A stretch of DNA of 64,000 nucleotides from Craterostigma plantagineum (taxonomy: Eukaryota > Streptophyta > Magnoliopsida > Lamiales > Linderniaceae). Below the pieces are notes generated by a model, which saw nothing but the letters and a program-made list of their open reading frames with translations, searched no databases and was not told the DNA's origin. Positions 23,198-33,093 of this stretch are shown here, one piece after another. The position numbers and the translations under genes were made by a program. How positions within the stretch are numbered: the first letter of the stretch is position 1; each line of letters begins with the position of its first letter. The stretch covers positions 16,138,001 through 16,202,000 of the forward strand of contig JAPQWV010000018.1 in NCBI GenBank assembly GCA_027422505.1. Reading direction: 5' to 3'.

Positions 23198-24847
23198 CCC
23201 TTTTTTTTTTATATATATTTTTAACACCGGGGAAGTGCTGCTGAGACTGCAAGAAGAAGAACAAAAGAGGTTAGAGACGTGATATTATAACAATTGAATA
23301 TCAATAGAGAATGTTGTTTAAGTAAGGGCTTTTTTTTAAAAAAAATCCGTTTAGAAAGATTTGGCCTATTCCTGTTGGGCCCATTTATGTTTAACGAAAT
23401 ATTTGTCCGAAAAATTTTGTAAGTATGGATTGCGGGTTGATCAAAGGAAGTTGGTGATTTTGCGAGTTTGCGGATTATATATTGCGAATTCTGCGAGAAG
23501 TTTGAAAATGAACACTTTTGCGAATTCTGAAATGCGAGCTCAAAGGTTTGCGGGTTGAGTTGAAAAAGACTGGGCTGCGGGTTTAGTTGAAAGAGACTTT
23601 GCGAATTGAGTGTTACGAACGCCAATACGCAAAGTGTGTCTTGCGAATATTTGAATTCGTATACCTAGAATTCGCAATGTAAAGAAAATTTAAATTCGCA
23701 AAGTAGAGCGGTTTGCGGGTTTGACTAAGTCAAGTCAGTTTAAACTTTACAAAGCAGAAAGTTTGCGATTCCGACAAGATTCGCAAATTGACCAGGTCAA
23801 ACAAAGGGATCGCAAAGCCGCAAAGTGAGTAATTCGCGATCTTTGAATTTGCGAATTATGTAGTCAGACGGTCAAAGCCGCAAAGTGAGTAATAAGATAG
23901 TTTGAAAATAAACACTTTTGGACCCGCAAAGTTCCATTTTGAAGAATCAAAAAGATACCCCCTCTTTTTATTAAAAAGATTTCGAACCCAGATAAAAGGA
24001 AAAACTCGATTTGAAAAAACCCGTTTTGAGAAGATAAACTCGATTTCAGTACATAAATCAAACAAACAAACGCAAGTTATCACTAAAAACTACAACATTT
24101 CTACAGGAACCAACTGCAAACCACCTGTTCTTCGAGAAATCACTCCTGTGATTTAAGAAAAACAATCGTTAAACAAGGAAAAGAAAGAGAGAGTTAAAGC
24201 AACGTTGCAGACATACCACAGAGAAGACGCGAGTATGCGACAGTAACAATTTGAGCACTCAACCACAGAAAATGCAAGCTATAATGGAAGATTTGATGAA
24301 CGGGATTCGCGAAGAAGGGGTTTGTGATTTGGGATTTTTGTTTTGCGAGTTCAGTTTGCGAATTGGTAAAATAATAAAATAAAAAAAAAACTTCGCGGGC
24401 CTAAAGTGTGAACCCTAGTTTAGAGCTGGGCTGTAAATTTTTGAAGTAAAGGCCCACTAGATTGCGAATTCGAGGTAGATTGCGAATTCTAAGTAGATTG
24501 CAAAGTCGCGATGGTTTGCGAATAGATCAGTTCGCGATTTGAGAGCTGTGAGTTCGCAATTTTACTCATTGACTGGTCAAAATTGGAGATGATTCGCGAA
24601 TTGAGCTTTTGATTCTCAAATGAGTACAGTTTGTGAATCTTAATCCTAATACTTGATTTGCAATAGAAATGACCCAATTCAATCACAAGGATCAAATCAA
24701 GTAATCTAGAAATGACCCGAATCAATCACAAGGATAATATCAAATCTATGGATTTTTAAGATCGATTTTCATGATACGATATCCTTATTGGAGAAGAAAA
24801 GAAACGTCACCTTAGTCAAAAATTCGTCTTAATGTCGGGACAATAAA

Positions 24848-24878
24848 TGACGTAAGTTTCCTTCGTGTTTATAAATAG
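24848..24878 (+). promoter_or_regulatory. Core promoter of an opposite-strand unit inside E3
   Basis: TGACGTAAG (24848-24856), a bZIP/as-1-type half site, is followed 13 bp later by TATAAATAG (24870-24878), a near-consensus plant TATA box. The ORF at 24950 starts 71 bp after the TATA box, leaving room for a start site near 24905 and a short leader. The unit runs against E3's own transcription. Confidence 0.6.
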
Positions 24879-24949
24879 ATAGGTCTCAAATCTCATTGAA
24901 GTACCTTACATCTAAGAACTAACTCATCTCTTATTTTTCGCGTTAATAG

Positions 24950-25123
24950 ATGAATTGGCAGAAGCAGGAAGAAGAGAAGAAGCTCGAGGAACATGCAGAG
25001 TTAAGACGTAACTTTGAGCATAATTTGGATATGCTGGTTATTGAGATTTGCCTTCTTTTGAGCTTATTCGTTGTTTTACTTGCTGTTCTGCTTTGGGTCT
25101 TCATCGGGCATATGAGTTTTTAA
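24950..25123 (+). CDS. Small single-pass membrane protein on the opposite strand of E3 (57 aa)
   Basis: I do not recognise this protein. It starts at an ATG (MNWQKQEEEKK) and ends FIGHMSF before TAA. Residues 1-26 are charged (Glu/Lys/Arg-rich, probably helical). Residues 29-52 are strongly hydrophobic (MLVIEICLLLSLFVVLLAVL and on), a good single transmembrane segment; a tail of about six residues follows. This topology recalls small viral or phage membrane proteins, but no family is claimed. It lies in the spacer between RNase H and the aORF, antisense to E3, with its own TATA promoter and a 57-bp tandem duplication as 3' flank. Composition differs from the surrounding motif-rich spacer. No equivalent ORF was found in the E2 or E4 spacer. 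Confidence 0.55.
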   Translation: MNWQKQEEEKKLEEHAELRRNFEHNLDMLVIEICLLLSLFVVLLAVLLWVFIGHMSF

Positions 25124-25234
25124 GAGTTATCTGCGTATTATGTGTTTGAGAGAGTTGTTCGTGTTTTGAAGAATTTATAAGAGTTATCTGCGTATTATGT
25201 GTTTGAGAGAGTTGTTCATGTTTTGAAGAATTTA
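25121..25234 (+). repeat. 57-bp tandem duplication after the opposite-strand ORF
   Basis: Two units start at 25121 and 25178 with taagagttatctgcg. They differ at one visible base (ttgttcgtg versus ttgttcatg). The first unit includes the stop codon of the small ORF. The pair would form the 3' untranslated region of its transcript. Confidence 0.85.
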
Positions 25235-25567
25235 TGTTTTTGTAGAAAAACTCCCCCTAGATGCAATGCCTATCGATTATCTTAAACATTAAATGATTGA
25301 TAATGCCTATCGAGTATCTTAAAAAAAAACTATTGATGAGTTTACTTACTCCCCCTCGATGCATAGATATAGCATTTCTCCCCCTCGATGTATTACGCCA
25401 TCAGCATTGGCGCTACATCGACTTATTGGACACAAAAAGATTGATTGAAAATTAAAAACTAAAAAAACTAAAGTCCTAAATAAATGGGTAACATAACACA
25501 CACAGAATAAGAGAAGTGAAACATAGCAAATAGATAAATAATGAACTGTAGGAAGGCAGAATCGAGA

Positions 25568-27931
25568 TTAAAAATTGAGGTTCAACATGCCTAATTTTGC
25601 AACTAAGAATTGGAAGCGTTTTTCATCCAATGCTTTTGTAAGCAAATCGGCTAGTTGAAGCTCTGTATTGACAAAGTACATTTCTATTATGCCTCTTTCT
25701 ACATGATCCTTTATGAAGTGATAGCGAAGATCTATGTGCTTAGTGCGTGAGTGATGTACAGGATTACAGGTAATAGCGATAGCACTCTTGGAATCACAGT
25801 AAATAGGAATTTTATTTAGATCAAACCCGTAGTCCCGTAGCTGAGTTCTGATCCACAAAATTTGTGAGCAGCAACTTGCTGCAGCGACGTATTCTGCTTC
25901 CGCCGTGGAAGTTGACACACAATTCTGTTTCTTTGAGGCCCAACATACAAGTTTATCGCCTAGGAATTGCAGATGTCCAGAAGTGCTTTTCCTGTCCAGT
26001 CTGCATCCTGCAAAATCTGCGTCAGAATAGCCTATTAGTTTCATACTTGAGTTTTTTGGATACCACAGTCCAAGGTCTGGTGTTCCTTTTAAATACTTCA
26101 AGATTCTTTTGACAGCATGAAGGTGCGACTCCTTGGGATTAGCTTGAAATCGAGCACATAGACATGTAGAGAATAAGATATCTGGTCGACTGGCAGTGAG
26201 GTAGAGCAGTGATCCAATGATCCCTCTATAATGAGTAACATCTACAGGTTCACCAAGGTGATCTGCATCTAGTGAGCATGAGGTGGACATAGGTGTGCTC
26301 GATGATTTGCTCTTGTCGATCCCATATTTTCTGAGAATATCATGGATGTACTTTGACTGATTGATGAAGATCCCATCCTGAAGTTGTTTGATTTGTAGTC
26401 CGAGGAAGAATGACATTTCTCCCATCATACTCATTTCAAATTGCGATTGCATCAGAAAGCTAAATTCTTCACAAAGTTTAGGATTAGTAGAGCCAAAAAT
26501 GATATCATCCACGTAGATTTGCACAAGCATAATATCAGAATCATTTTTCTTTACGAACAGTGTAGTGTCAATTTTTCCTTTAGTGAAGCCTGAAGAGATA
26601 AGAAAGTCGGAGAGCACCTCATACTAGGCCCTTGGAGCTTGTTTAAGTCCGTACAGTGATTTGTCGAGTTTGTAAACAAAGTCGGGATGATCAGCATTGA
26701 GAAATCCGTCTGGCTGTGACACATACACTTCTTCTTTCAGAATTCCGTTCAAGAAGGCTGTTTTTACGTCCATTTGATAGACTGTAAAATCTTTGTGTGC
26801 GGCGTATGCAAGGAATAATCGAATAGCTTCGATTCTGGCTACAGGGGCAAACGTTTCATCGTAATCAATTCCTTCCTGTTGATTATATCCCTTAGCAACG
26901 AGCCTGACTTTGTTTCGAATTACAACACCATCTTCATCCTTTTTGTTTTTAAATACCCACTTTGTTCCGATCACAGTCTTCCCTTTTGGACGAGGAACTA
27001 AGTTCCATACTTTGAGACGTTCGAATTGATTAATCTCCTCTTGCATAGCCACTATCCAGTTGGGATCCTGTAGTGCATCAACTACACGTTTAGGTTCCGT
27101 TTGGCTCAAGAAACAGGTGAAATTACATTCATTTGAATGTGTTCTTCTAGTCGTTACTCCTGTATTGGGATCTCCTATTATTTGATCTGTAGGATGATGT
27201 CGGATCCATTTCTTTTCGTGAGGTAATGTCGTTTCGTCTATTTGGGATTCCTCACTGAGTGGATAGTCGATTGCAGACCCGGTAATGTTGCCGGTTGAAG
27301 TTGAAGAGGAGGTCTCTGTCTGCGTTGTTGTCACATTTGTTGGGGGTGAGGCTTCTGAATCTGAGGGAGGAATTGTCTGGTTAGGAGTAGGTTCTGACTC
27401 ATGAGTTGACGAACAAGGACTGGATTCATTATTTGGAATGGGATCGGTGGATGGTCTTGTCTGATTTTTAGATATATAAATATGCTCAAAAAGTAGATCC
27501 AGATCCAGTTCCTCTTGAGCTCGTTGAGTGAAGCGTGTGGGGTTGCTTTGTTTAGAATTATCAGTTGATTGTTGATCTGGCGTCAAACTCCCTTTGTCCG
27601 AACCCGGTTTTGAAAAGTTCCGTTCAGAGGCATCTCTCGAACACTCTCCTTCTTCTGTATGAGAATGAATAAGGTGTGGTGTGCTAGTTACTCGTTCCAA
27701 ACTGCTATGTCCAGTAGATGGTTCGAGTCCCTCATCAAAGGTGACATTTATACTTTCAATGATCATCCTTCTGTTTCTGAGAAATATCCTGTATGCCTTA
27801 GATTGCAGAGTAGCCCACGAAGATTCCTTCAGTAGCTTTTGGATCGAGCTTGGACTTGTCTTCGCGGTCGTTGGCGACGAAGCACTTGCATCCAAAAATT
27901 CGAAAATGGGCAATGTTGGGCAGTCTTCCAT
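25568..27931 (-). pseudogene. Reverse transcriptase-RNase H of E3 pol, with linker
   Basis: The linker ([11 protein letters not shown], then Ser/Thr/Pro-rich) and RT N-terminal part occupy 26624-27931: [56 protein letters not shown] replaces the tryptophan codon of PRAWYEV at about 26622. The frame continues in 25568-26617 with [59 protein letters not shown] and [14 protein letters not shown]. All RT and RNase H catalytic residues are present. The lesions are one nonsense codon and a frameshift toward the integrase near 27800. Confidence 0.93.
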
Positions 27932-28997
27932 TTATAAGTTCATAGGGCGTCTTACCAAATCTTAGATGAATGTTTGTGCGATTCTGTGTATAGCAAGCAG
28001 TATTCATTGCTTCCGCCCAAAGGAAATGAGGTAGTGATGATTGAATGATCATTGTTCGGGCAGCCTCTACGAGTGTTCGATTTCGCCTTTCAACAACCCC
28101 ATTTTGTTGAGGTGTATAGATAGCAGAAAACTGATGAGTAATTCCTATGGATTCGTAGAAGTCACTGAGCTGTTGATTCTTGAATTCTGTTCCATTGTCT
28201 GATCTAACTATTTGAACATTTCTCTGAAGTAGGTTCTGTGTTGTTCTGATTAGATTTGGAATATGTTCTACTGTCTCTGATTTAGTTCGTAAGAAACGTA
28301 CCCAAGTATATCGGGAATAGTAGTCGACGATAACCAGCATATACCGCTTTCCACTTATGCTTTCAGTTCGCATTGGGCCACACAGATCCATGTGTAAAAG
28401 CTCTAGAGGATGTTGAGTGGATGCAGTGTGTTTTGTAGGATGTGAAGCTTTCTTCATTTTTCCTTTCTCACAAGCAGAGCATAAATGCTCTTTTTGATAC
28501 TTAAGTGGTGGTAGTCCAATAGTCAATTTGTTGGTTGACAGCTTGTTGAGGGTCTTGAAGTTAAGATGAGATAATCGCTGGTGCCATAAGTCATTTTGAG
28601 TTGAAGTTGCCTTGGAGATTAGGCAGATATCGGTCTTTGGTTTGACAGTTCTAATATCAATGGTGTAAAGATTTGTCTTGCGAGTTCCAGTGAGAAGTTC
28701 TTCACCATTGGTATTGAGAATTTTGCAAGTTTTCTTTAGAAATACAACTTGGAGTCCAAAATCACTGAACTGTCCTATTGATAAGAGGTTGTGTGTCAGT
28801 CCTTCAACATACGAGACTTGTTTAATTGTGAATCGATTGCATATGAGATCGCCATAGCCAAGGATTCTGGCTCCATTGCTATTACCAAAGCGTACCAGTC
28901 CTCCAGGTCTATCAACGTAGTTGCTCAACAGTTCATTTGTCCCAGTCATGTGTGTGGAGCAACCAGAATCTAAGTACCACACATGAAGGGCCTGCAA
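27798..28997 (-). pseudogene. Protease and integrase of E3 pol
   Basis: The protease active site is WYLDSGCSTHMTG at the N-terminal end (about 28975). The HHCC finger is WHQRLSHLNF...HLCSACEKGK. The integrase core has HMDLCGPMRTES, RSDNGTEFKN and TPQQNGVVERRNRTL, followed by [21 protein letters not shown] and GIFVGYSAI. It is open for 399 codons; a frameshift at about 27800 separates it from the RT part. Upstream, gag ends in a stop, and an acceptor-like site lies directly before the protease. Confidence 0.92.
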
Positions 28998-29008
28998 AAA
29001 GAGAACTA
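28992..29008 (-). promoter_or_regulatory. gag stop codon plus splice-acceptor-like site at the E3 gag/pol boundary
   Basis: On the minus strand gag ends WVPKTL-TAG. This is followed by ttctctttttgcag and then the protease reading frame (gcc ctt cat gtg tgg). The protease frame differs from the gag frame by one base. E2 has the same arrangement at 33079-33093, so it predates the split of the two elements. Confidence 0.5.
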
Positions 29009-31752
29009 GAGGGTTTTAGGTACCCATTGAAATATGGGTCCACCTCTATTAATTTTGTTAGTCCGTTTAGACTCCCTAGATTTTCCTTTGTTAAGGGATG
29101 ACACAGAGTCACTACCTATTTCTAGGATAGGAATTTGTGTTTCTGCAGGTTGAAGCTTGGGAATCCATTTGTGCTCTAGTGAGGGTCTTTTTGTCTTAGG
29201 TTTAGACTTGAGTTTTTTGATTTTTGTAAGTTTGACAGGTTCGTTGATAGCTTTTGATTTTGATTCTTGTTTTGACGTTGTAGTTTTGTTTTTAGGAATT
29301 GTTTTGTGAGTTTGTTTGGTGACATGATCACGCATGGAAAGCTTTGTTTTTGTTGAGGAAGATAGTTTTTTCGATACATGACAAAACAAAGATGGTACAA
29401 AGGTTTTGGAAGGAAAATATTCAATAACAAAAGGGACATTTAGATCGCGATTCTCCTTCAAGATATCTTCCTTTTTAACCCATACTTGACCCTTCAATGG
29501 CTCTTTTGTGGGTCCTGAAAATTTTAATGTATTAGTGCAGGAAATTTTGTCATTTGAAATTAAGGTGTATGAAATTGTGTGTAATCTTAATTTTTCTTTA
29601 AGTGAAGATATTTCATGAAGAAGTTTTTGCCTTTCTTCATCAAATGACTTTCTCTCGCTTTCGAGAGTGGAGTGAAGATCACTGATTTTCTTTATGCAAT
29701 CAGGCATATATCCAGTTGCATATGTAACCATCTGTGCCATACTTTCCGAAGCACCTGAGGTTTCTCCTTCGTTTAGATGAGAAATATCTGTCTCAAATTC
29801 AGTTATTGCTGGACAACTTCTTTCTTTATAACTATCATTTAATTCTGTGTAGTTAAAAGGTATTTGAGTTGTACTGTGTGTTGATGTCTCATTTTCATTT
29901 TCACTGACGAAAGACATGAGATTCGTCAGGCAACCTGTCTGCATAAATTTGAGATCATATAGATAAGGTGAACTTGATATGCCTTGTTTTAACTTATGTG
30001 GATTTTCAAAACCTAGTCCTTTATGGGGATTGTAAAAATCAATGTTAGCTGGTTTGTTTAAGAAGATTGTTTGTTCTGATTGATCTCGTCGAGTTAAAAG
30101 GTCCTCCAATTTTTTTATTTTGGAGTACAGTTTTTCCCGTTCTTTACTTAGTAGGTCATATTTAATTGTAGCGTCCATTGCCTGATCTCTGTGAGATTTC
30201 ATTTCCTTTTCTAAATCCGTGGCTTTAACTTCGGTTTTTTGCACTTGTATCTCCAGCTTAGCAATTTTTTCATTTGCTACAATTACACGATTCTTCTCAC
30301 ATGCATAATCATATCAAACTTATCTAATACTGCTAAATTTTTCTCTAAGTTAGCTTCTAGTTCCTTGATTTTTCTTTTACCTAGTTTGTTAGATTTGTAT
30401 AAGGATAAAAATTCATTTTTCATCTTAAGTAAAGAATCATAATCTGCTTCACTTACCTCCACCATTTCTGAATTGTTAGAGGTTTCCGTGTCTGACTCGC
30501 CTCCTTCAGCTCCAGCTCCAACTCCTTCGTCATCCAGCTTGGCCATCAGTGCCGCGTTCTCATTCTCGCTGTCTGAGGTATCTTCAAGCCAATGATCCTC
30601 TTCTGCCATTAAGACCAGCCCCTTTTCTTTTTGTTCAGCTAATTGAACTTTTCTGCGATAATAGTTAACGTCCTTTTTCTTGGGCATTCTGCACTCTCTG
30701 GCAAAGTGTCCATTCTTGCCGCAGTTGAAGCATTTGCCACCTTGTTGAGGAGTTTCAGAGTTGTTGTCCTCATCCTGAGTCTTTCCTTTAGAGTTGGAGG
30801 AAGTTCTTTGACGATTGGAGGAGGAACCAGTCTTCTTATAATATTTCCTCTGCACGAAATTCGAGACAAGAGCGAGTTGCTTAGCAAGATCTTTGAGGGT
30901 GATTTCCTGGTCTGCATGTTTGGTGAGATCCTTGAATTCGTCATCAGAACCAGAGTCTTCTCCCTCCTTAACTTGTGATGACTGGATAATTTCTTTGTCC
31001 TTGAATTGTTTTCTTGATGATCGTTCAGTCATAAGAGCAAGCGATTCGCTTCCTATTGGTTTGATTTCCTCCCTTCGTTTCTCCACATGATTGGAATGTT
31101 GATTGAGGTAGTCGAATAATGTATGAATGCTAACTTTAGTTAGGTCGTTCATCTGTCTTATCATAATTGTAGTAGCCTCCCATTCTGGATGAAGTGATCC
31201 TAAAAATTTGATATTGATTTCCATTACACTTTTTGTGACTCCATTCATTTTTAGCTCATTTAAAAGAATAAGAAATCGATGGAAGGTTTCTTGGAGAGTT
31301 TCCCCTTTGTTAGCATGAAAGCGGTCATACGAGATGAGTGTGTTTGCCATTCTTGCCATTGTATTGACTTCTGTCCCCTGCATCATAATTCGAAGAGCAT
31401 CCCACATTTCTTTCGCACTCTCACCACATTCGAGTTGCATCAAGATGTCATTGGGAATGGCTTGCATCATGTATGATTTCGCCACTTTATCTGCCTTTAG
31501 TCGCAGTTTTTCTTCATCGTTGCATTGATCAGTAGCTTTCAGAATTCTCTGTTCCTCTCTTGCAGGGGTGGTGTCAGTAGTGGCGGGAATTATTATCCAA
31601 TACTGTGTAGGTCCATTGTAAATAGATTCTAGTAGATTCTCAGAATTGTCCTTGCTTTCTATGAAGTTGATGAATCTTCTCTTCCAGACTGCGTACTCTC
31701 CATGTCGGATGATGGGAGGTCTAACATCATTTCCCATGCTGAAAGAGTCCAT
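29006..31752 (-). pseudogene. Gag of E3 (long Sirevirus type, one frameshift)
   Basis: The N-terminal UBN2-type capsid region runs from MDSFSMGNDVRPP (31752) through EYAVWKRRFINFIESKD, VAKSYMMQAIPNDI and MWDALRIMMQGTEV. The zinc knuckle is CFNCGKNGHFAREC, followed by DHWLEDTSDSENEN. A long charged coiled-coil segment follows (KLGKRKIKELEANLEKN...). A frameshift at about 30295 splits the ORF (30283-31752 and 29006-30244). The second part continues the coiled coil (EKEMKSHRDQAMD) to PIFQWVPKTL. The long C-terminal extension after the knuckle is typical of Sireviruses. Confidence 0.92.
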
Positions 31753-32668
31753 TGCCTGTGTTTTGGATATGATCGTTGACGTGTATTGTGAGGAAAGTTG
31801 GAATTGAATTTTGCGAATTGAAGAAGTAACGTGTTACTTTGCGAACAGATATGTGGGTTCGCAAGGTTGACCAGGTTCGCAAAGTGAGTAATGTTAGCAA
31901 AGTTCACACGGTTCGCAAAGTGAGTAAAGTTTGCAAGGTTCACACGGTACGCAAAGTGAGTAAAGTTCGCAAAGCAGTTGTGAGTTTGCAAAGTGTCAAG
32001 AGATCGCAAAGTGTGTTGAATTCGCGAAGTAAACTGGAGTTCGCAAAGTGAGCGAAGAACGCAAAGTAGTCTGAGTTCGCAAAGTGATCTAGTTCAAATG
32101 AGTTCGCAAAGTCCAAGTTCGCAAAGTAATCTTGAGATTCGCAAAGTGGTCCAAGTTCGCAAAGTAATCAAGAGGTCGCAAAGTTCTGATTTTGCAAATT
32201 GATAACTGGATTCGTGAAGTGAGAAAGAACCTGATGCGTTGATCTTTGAAAATCTAACGGTTCGGGAACTTTGAACTCTCAAAGTAGAACTTTGCGAAGT
32301 GTCGATGCGCAAACTTAAAAAGGCCAACCAAGTGAAATGAAGGAGCCGCAAAGCGAAAGAAATCCTTGAGTTCGCAAACCTAGTTCCCAAAAGAAATTCC
32401 GTGCGCAAACTCAAGAACAGTCTGAGAAACAGGGCTGTTCTTCAAGTGTTTTAGATAGAAATCCAACAAATCTGACACAGCCTTCACGGAAACCAATTTG
32501 ATAGCTCAGAACTAATAGTTCCACAAACTCGCCTTAACAAAAATAGAATATCTTCGAGAATAGTTGATATAGATGAGTCTGAGCTTTGCGACAGATAAAC
32601 TACCACACAAGAACTCACCCTGCTAAAATCTTTAAGGCTTGAAATGAAGTTTCCTCACCTACACGCTT
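31753..32668 (-). repeat. E3 leader with an array of TTCGCAAAGT motifs
   Basis: The untranslated region between PBS and gag. More than ten copies of gttcgcaaagtgagt-like words occur from about 31850 to 32180 and extend with decay to 32420. Some parts show local periods of 18-20 bp, and others are dispersed. The same word family fills the spacer at 23390-24740. No gene is supported here. Confidence 0.85.
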
Positions 32669-32680
32669 GCTCTGATACCA
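32653..32680 (-). other. Primer-binding site of E3 and adjacent donor-like sequence
   Basis: TGGTATCAGAGC (minus strand, 32669-32680) is the standard initiator-Met-tRNA PBS, two bases from the 5' LTR. Ten bases further on the minus strand reads TGTAG/GTGAGGAA, a good 5' splice-site match (GT at 32658-32657). It could serve as the donor for the acceptor-like sites before pol and aORF. Confidence 0.75.
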
Positions 32681-32682
32681 CT

Positions 32683-32977
32683 TGTAATTCCAGATTATCC
32701 AAGAACACTTCAACAGATTTAACCTTCGTAATATTTGAATAGTGTGCAATATAGGTTTACTGTTGAATACGTGAGGGTTTTGCAAATAGAAAACTTGATT
32801 AATGCTTGTTAGGGTTTAAGCTTAAATACCTTGTGAGGTATTTAAGCCCATTGGGCCCCTAACAAGCCCATTACAAATCCAACCCTATTACAAAAATAAA
32901 GCATCTATAAAATGCATAGAAAAGAAATTACAAGACTTAGAATTAATATTTTGGACACTTCTAAAATATTCCTAACA
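32683..32977 (-). repeat. 5' LTR of E3 (295 bp)
   Basis: It differs from the 3' LTR at one position. TAAAC follows at 32978-32982, matching 19266-19270. Confidence 0.95.
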
Positions 32978-32982
32978 TAAAC

Positions 32983-33093
32983 CTTCCCGAGGAATCCTCC
33001 GGAGAAGTTGCTCAACAGCTCTTTGTTTCCAGTCATGTGTGAGGAGCAACCTGAATCTAAGTACCACACATGACGGACCTGCAAAAAGAATCA
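32983..33093 (-). pseudogene. Protease N-terminus and gag/pol boundary of E2
   Basis: On the minus strand gag ends YKWVPKLT-TGA (33091-33093), then ttctttttgcag (AG at 33080-33079), then HVWYLDSGCSSHMTGNKELL. The protease DSG is intact. The coding sequence continues on the other side of E3 at 19265. Here the stop is in the same frame as the protease, unlike in E3, but the pyrimidine-rich run and CAG are conserved. Confidence 0.82.

Larger units (their letters stand above)
23198..25567 (-). other. E3 spacer between pol and aORF, rich in TTTGCGAATT / TTCGCAAA motifs
   Basis: A 2.4-kb region with no sense-strand gene. From about 23390 to 24740 it holds many copies of tttgcgaatt, ttcgcaaa and cgcaaagt. 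The same word family fills the leader at 31800-32420. An opposite-strand promoter and small ORF occupy 24848-25123. Three actccccct tracts (25250, 25351, 25378) read as internal polypurine runs on the minus strand. A splice-acceptor-like ttcttcttcttgcag lies at 23247-23261 on the minus strand, about 50 nt before the aORF start. Confidence 0.75.
19271..32977 (-). mobile_element. E3: nearly intact young Sirevirus-type Ty1/copia element with aORF and antisense unit
   Basis: E3 is complete from LTR to LTR (13.7 kb): 5' LTR 32683-32977, PBS 32669-32680, leader, gag 29006-31752, pol 25568-28997, spacer with an opposite-strand ORF, aORF 19662-23197, polypurine tract and 3' LTR 19271-19565. TAAAC at 19266-19270 and 32978-32982 is the target duplication in E2's protease region. 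The two 295-bp LTRs differ at one visible position, so insertion is recent. Even so, gag, pol and aORF each carry at least one lesion. Confidence 0.95.
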
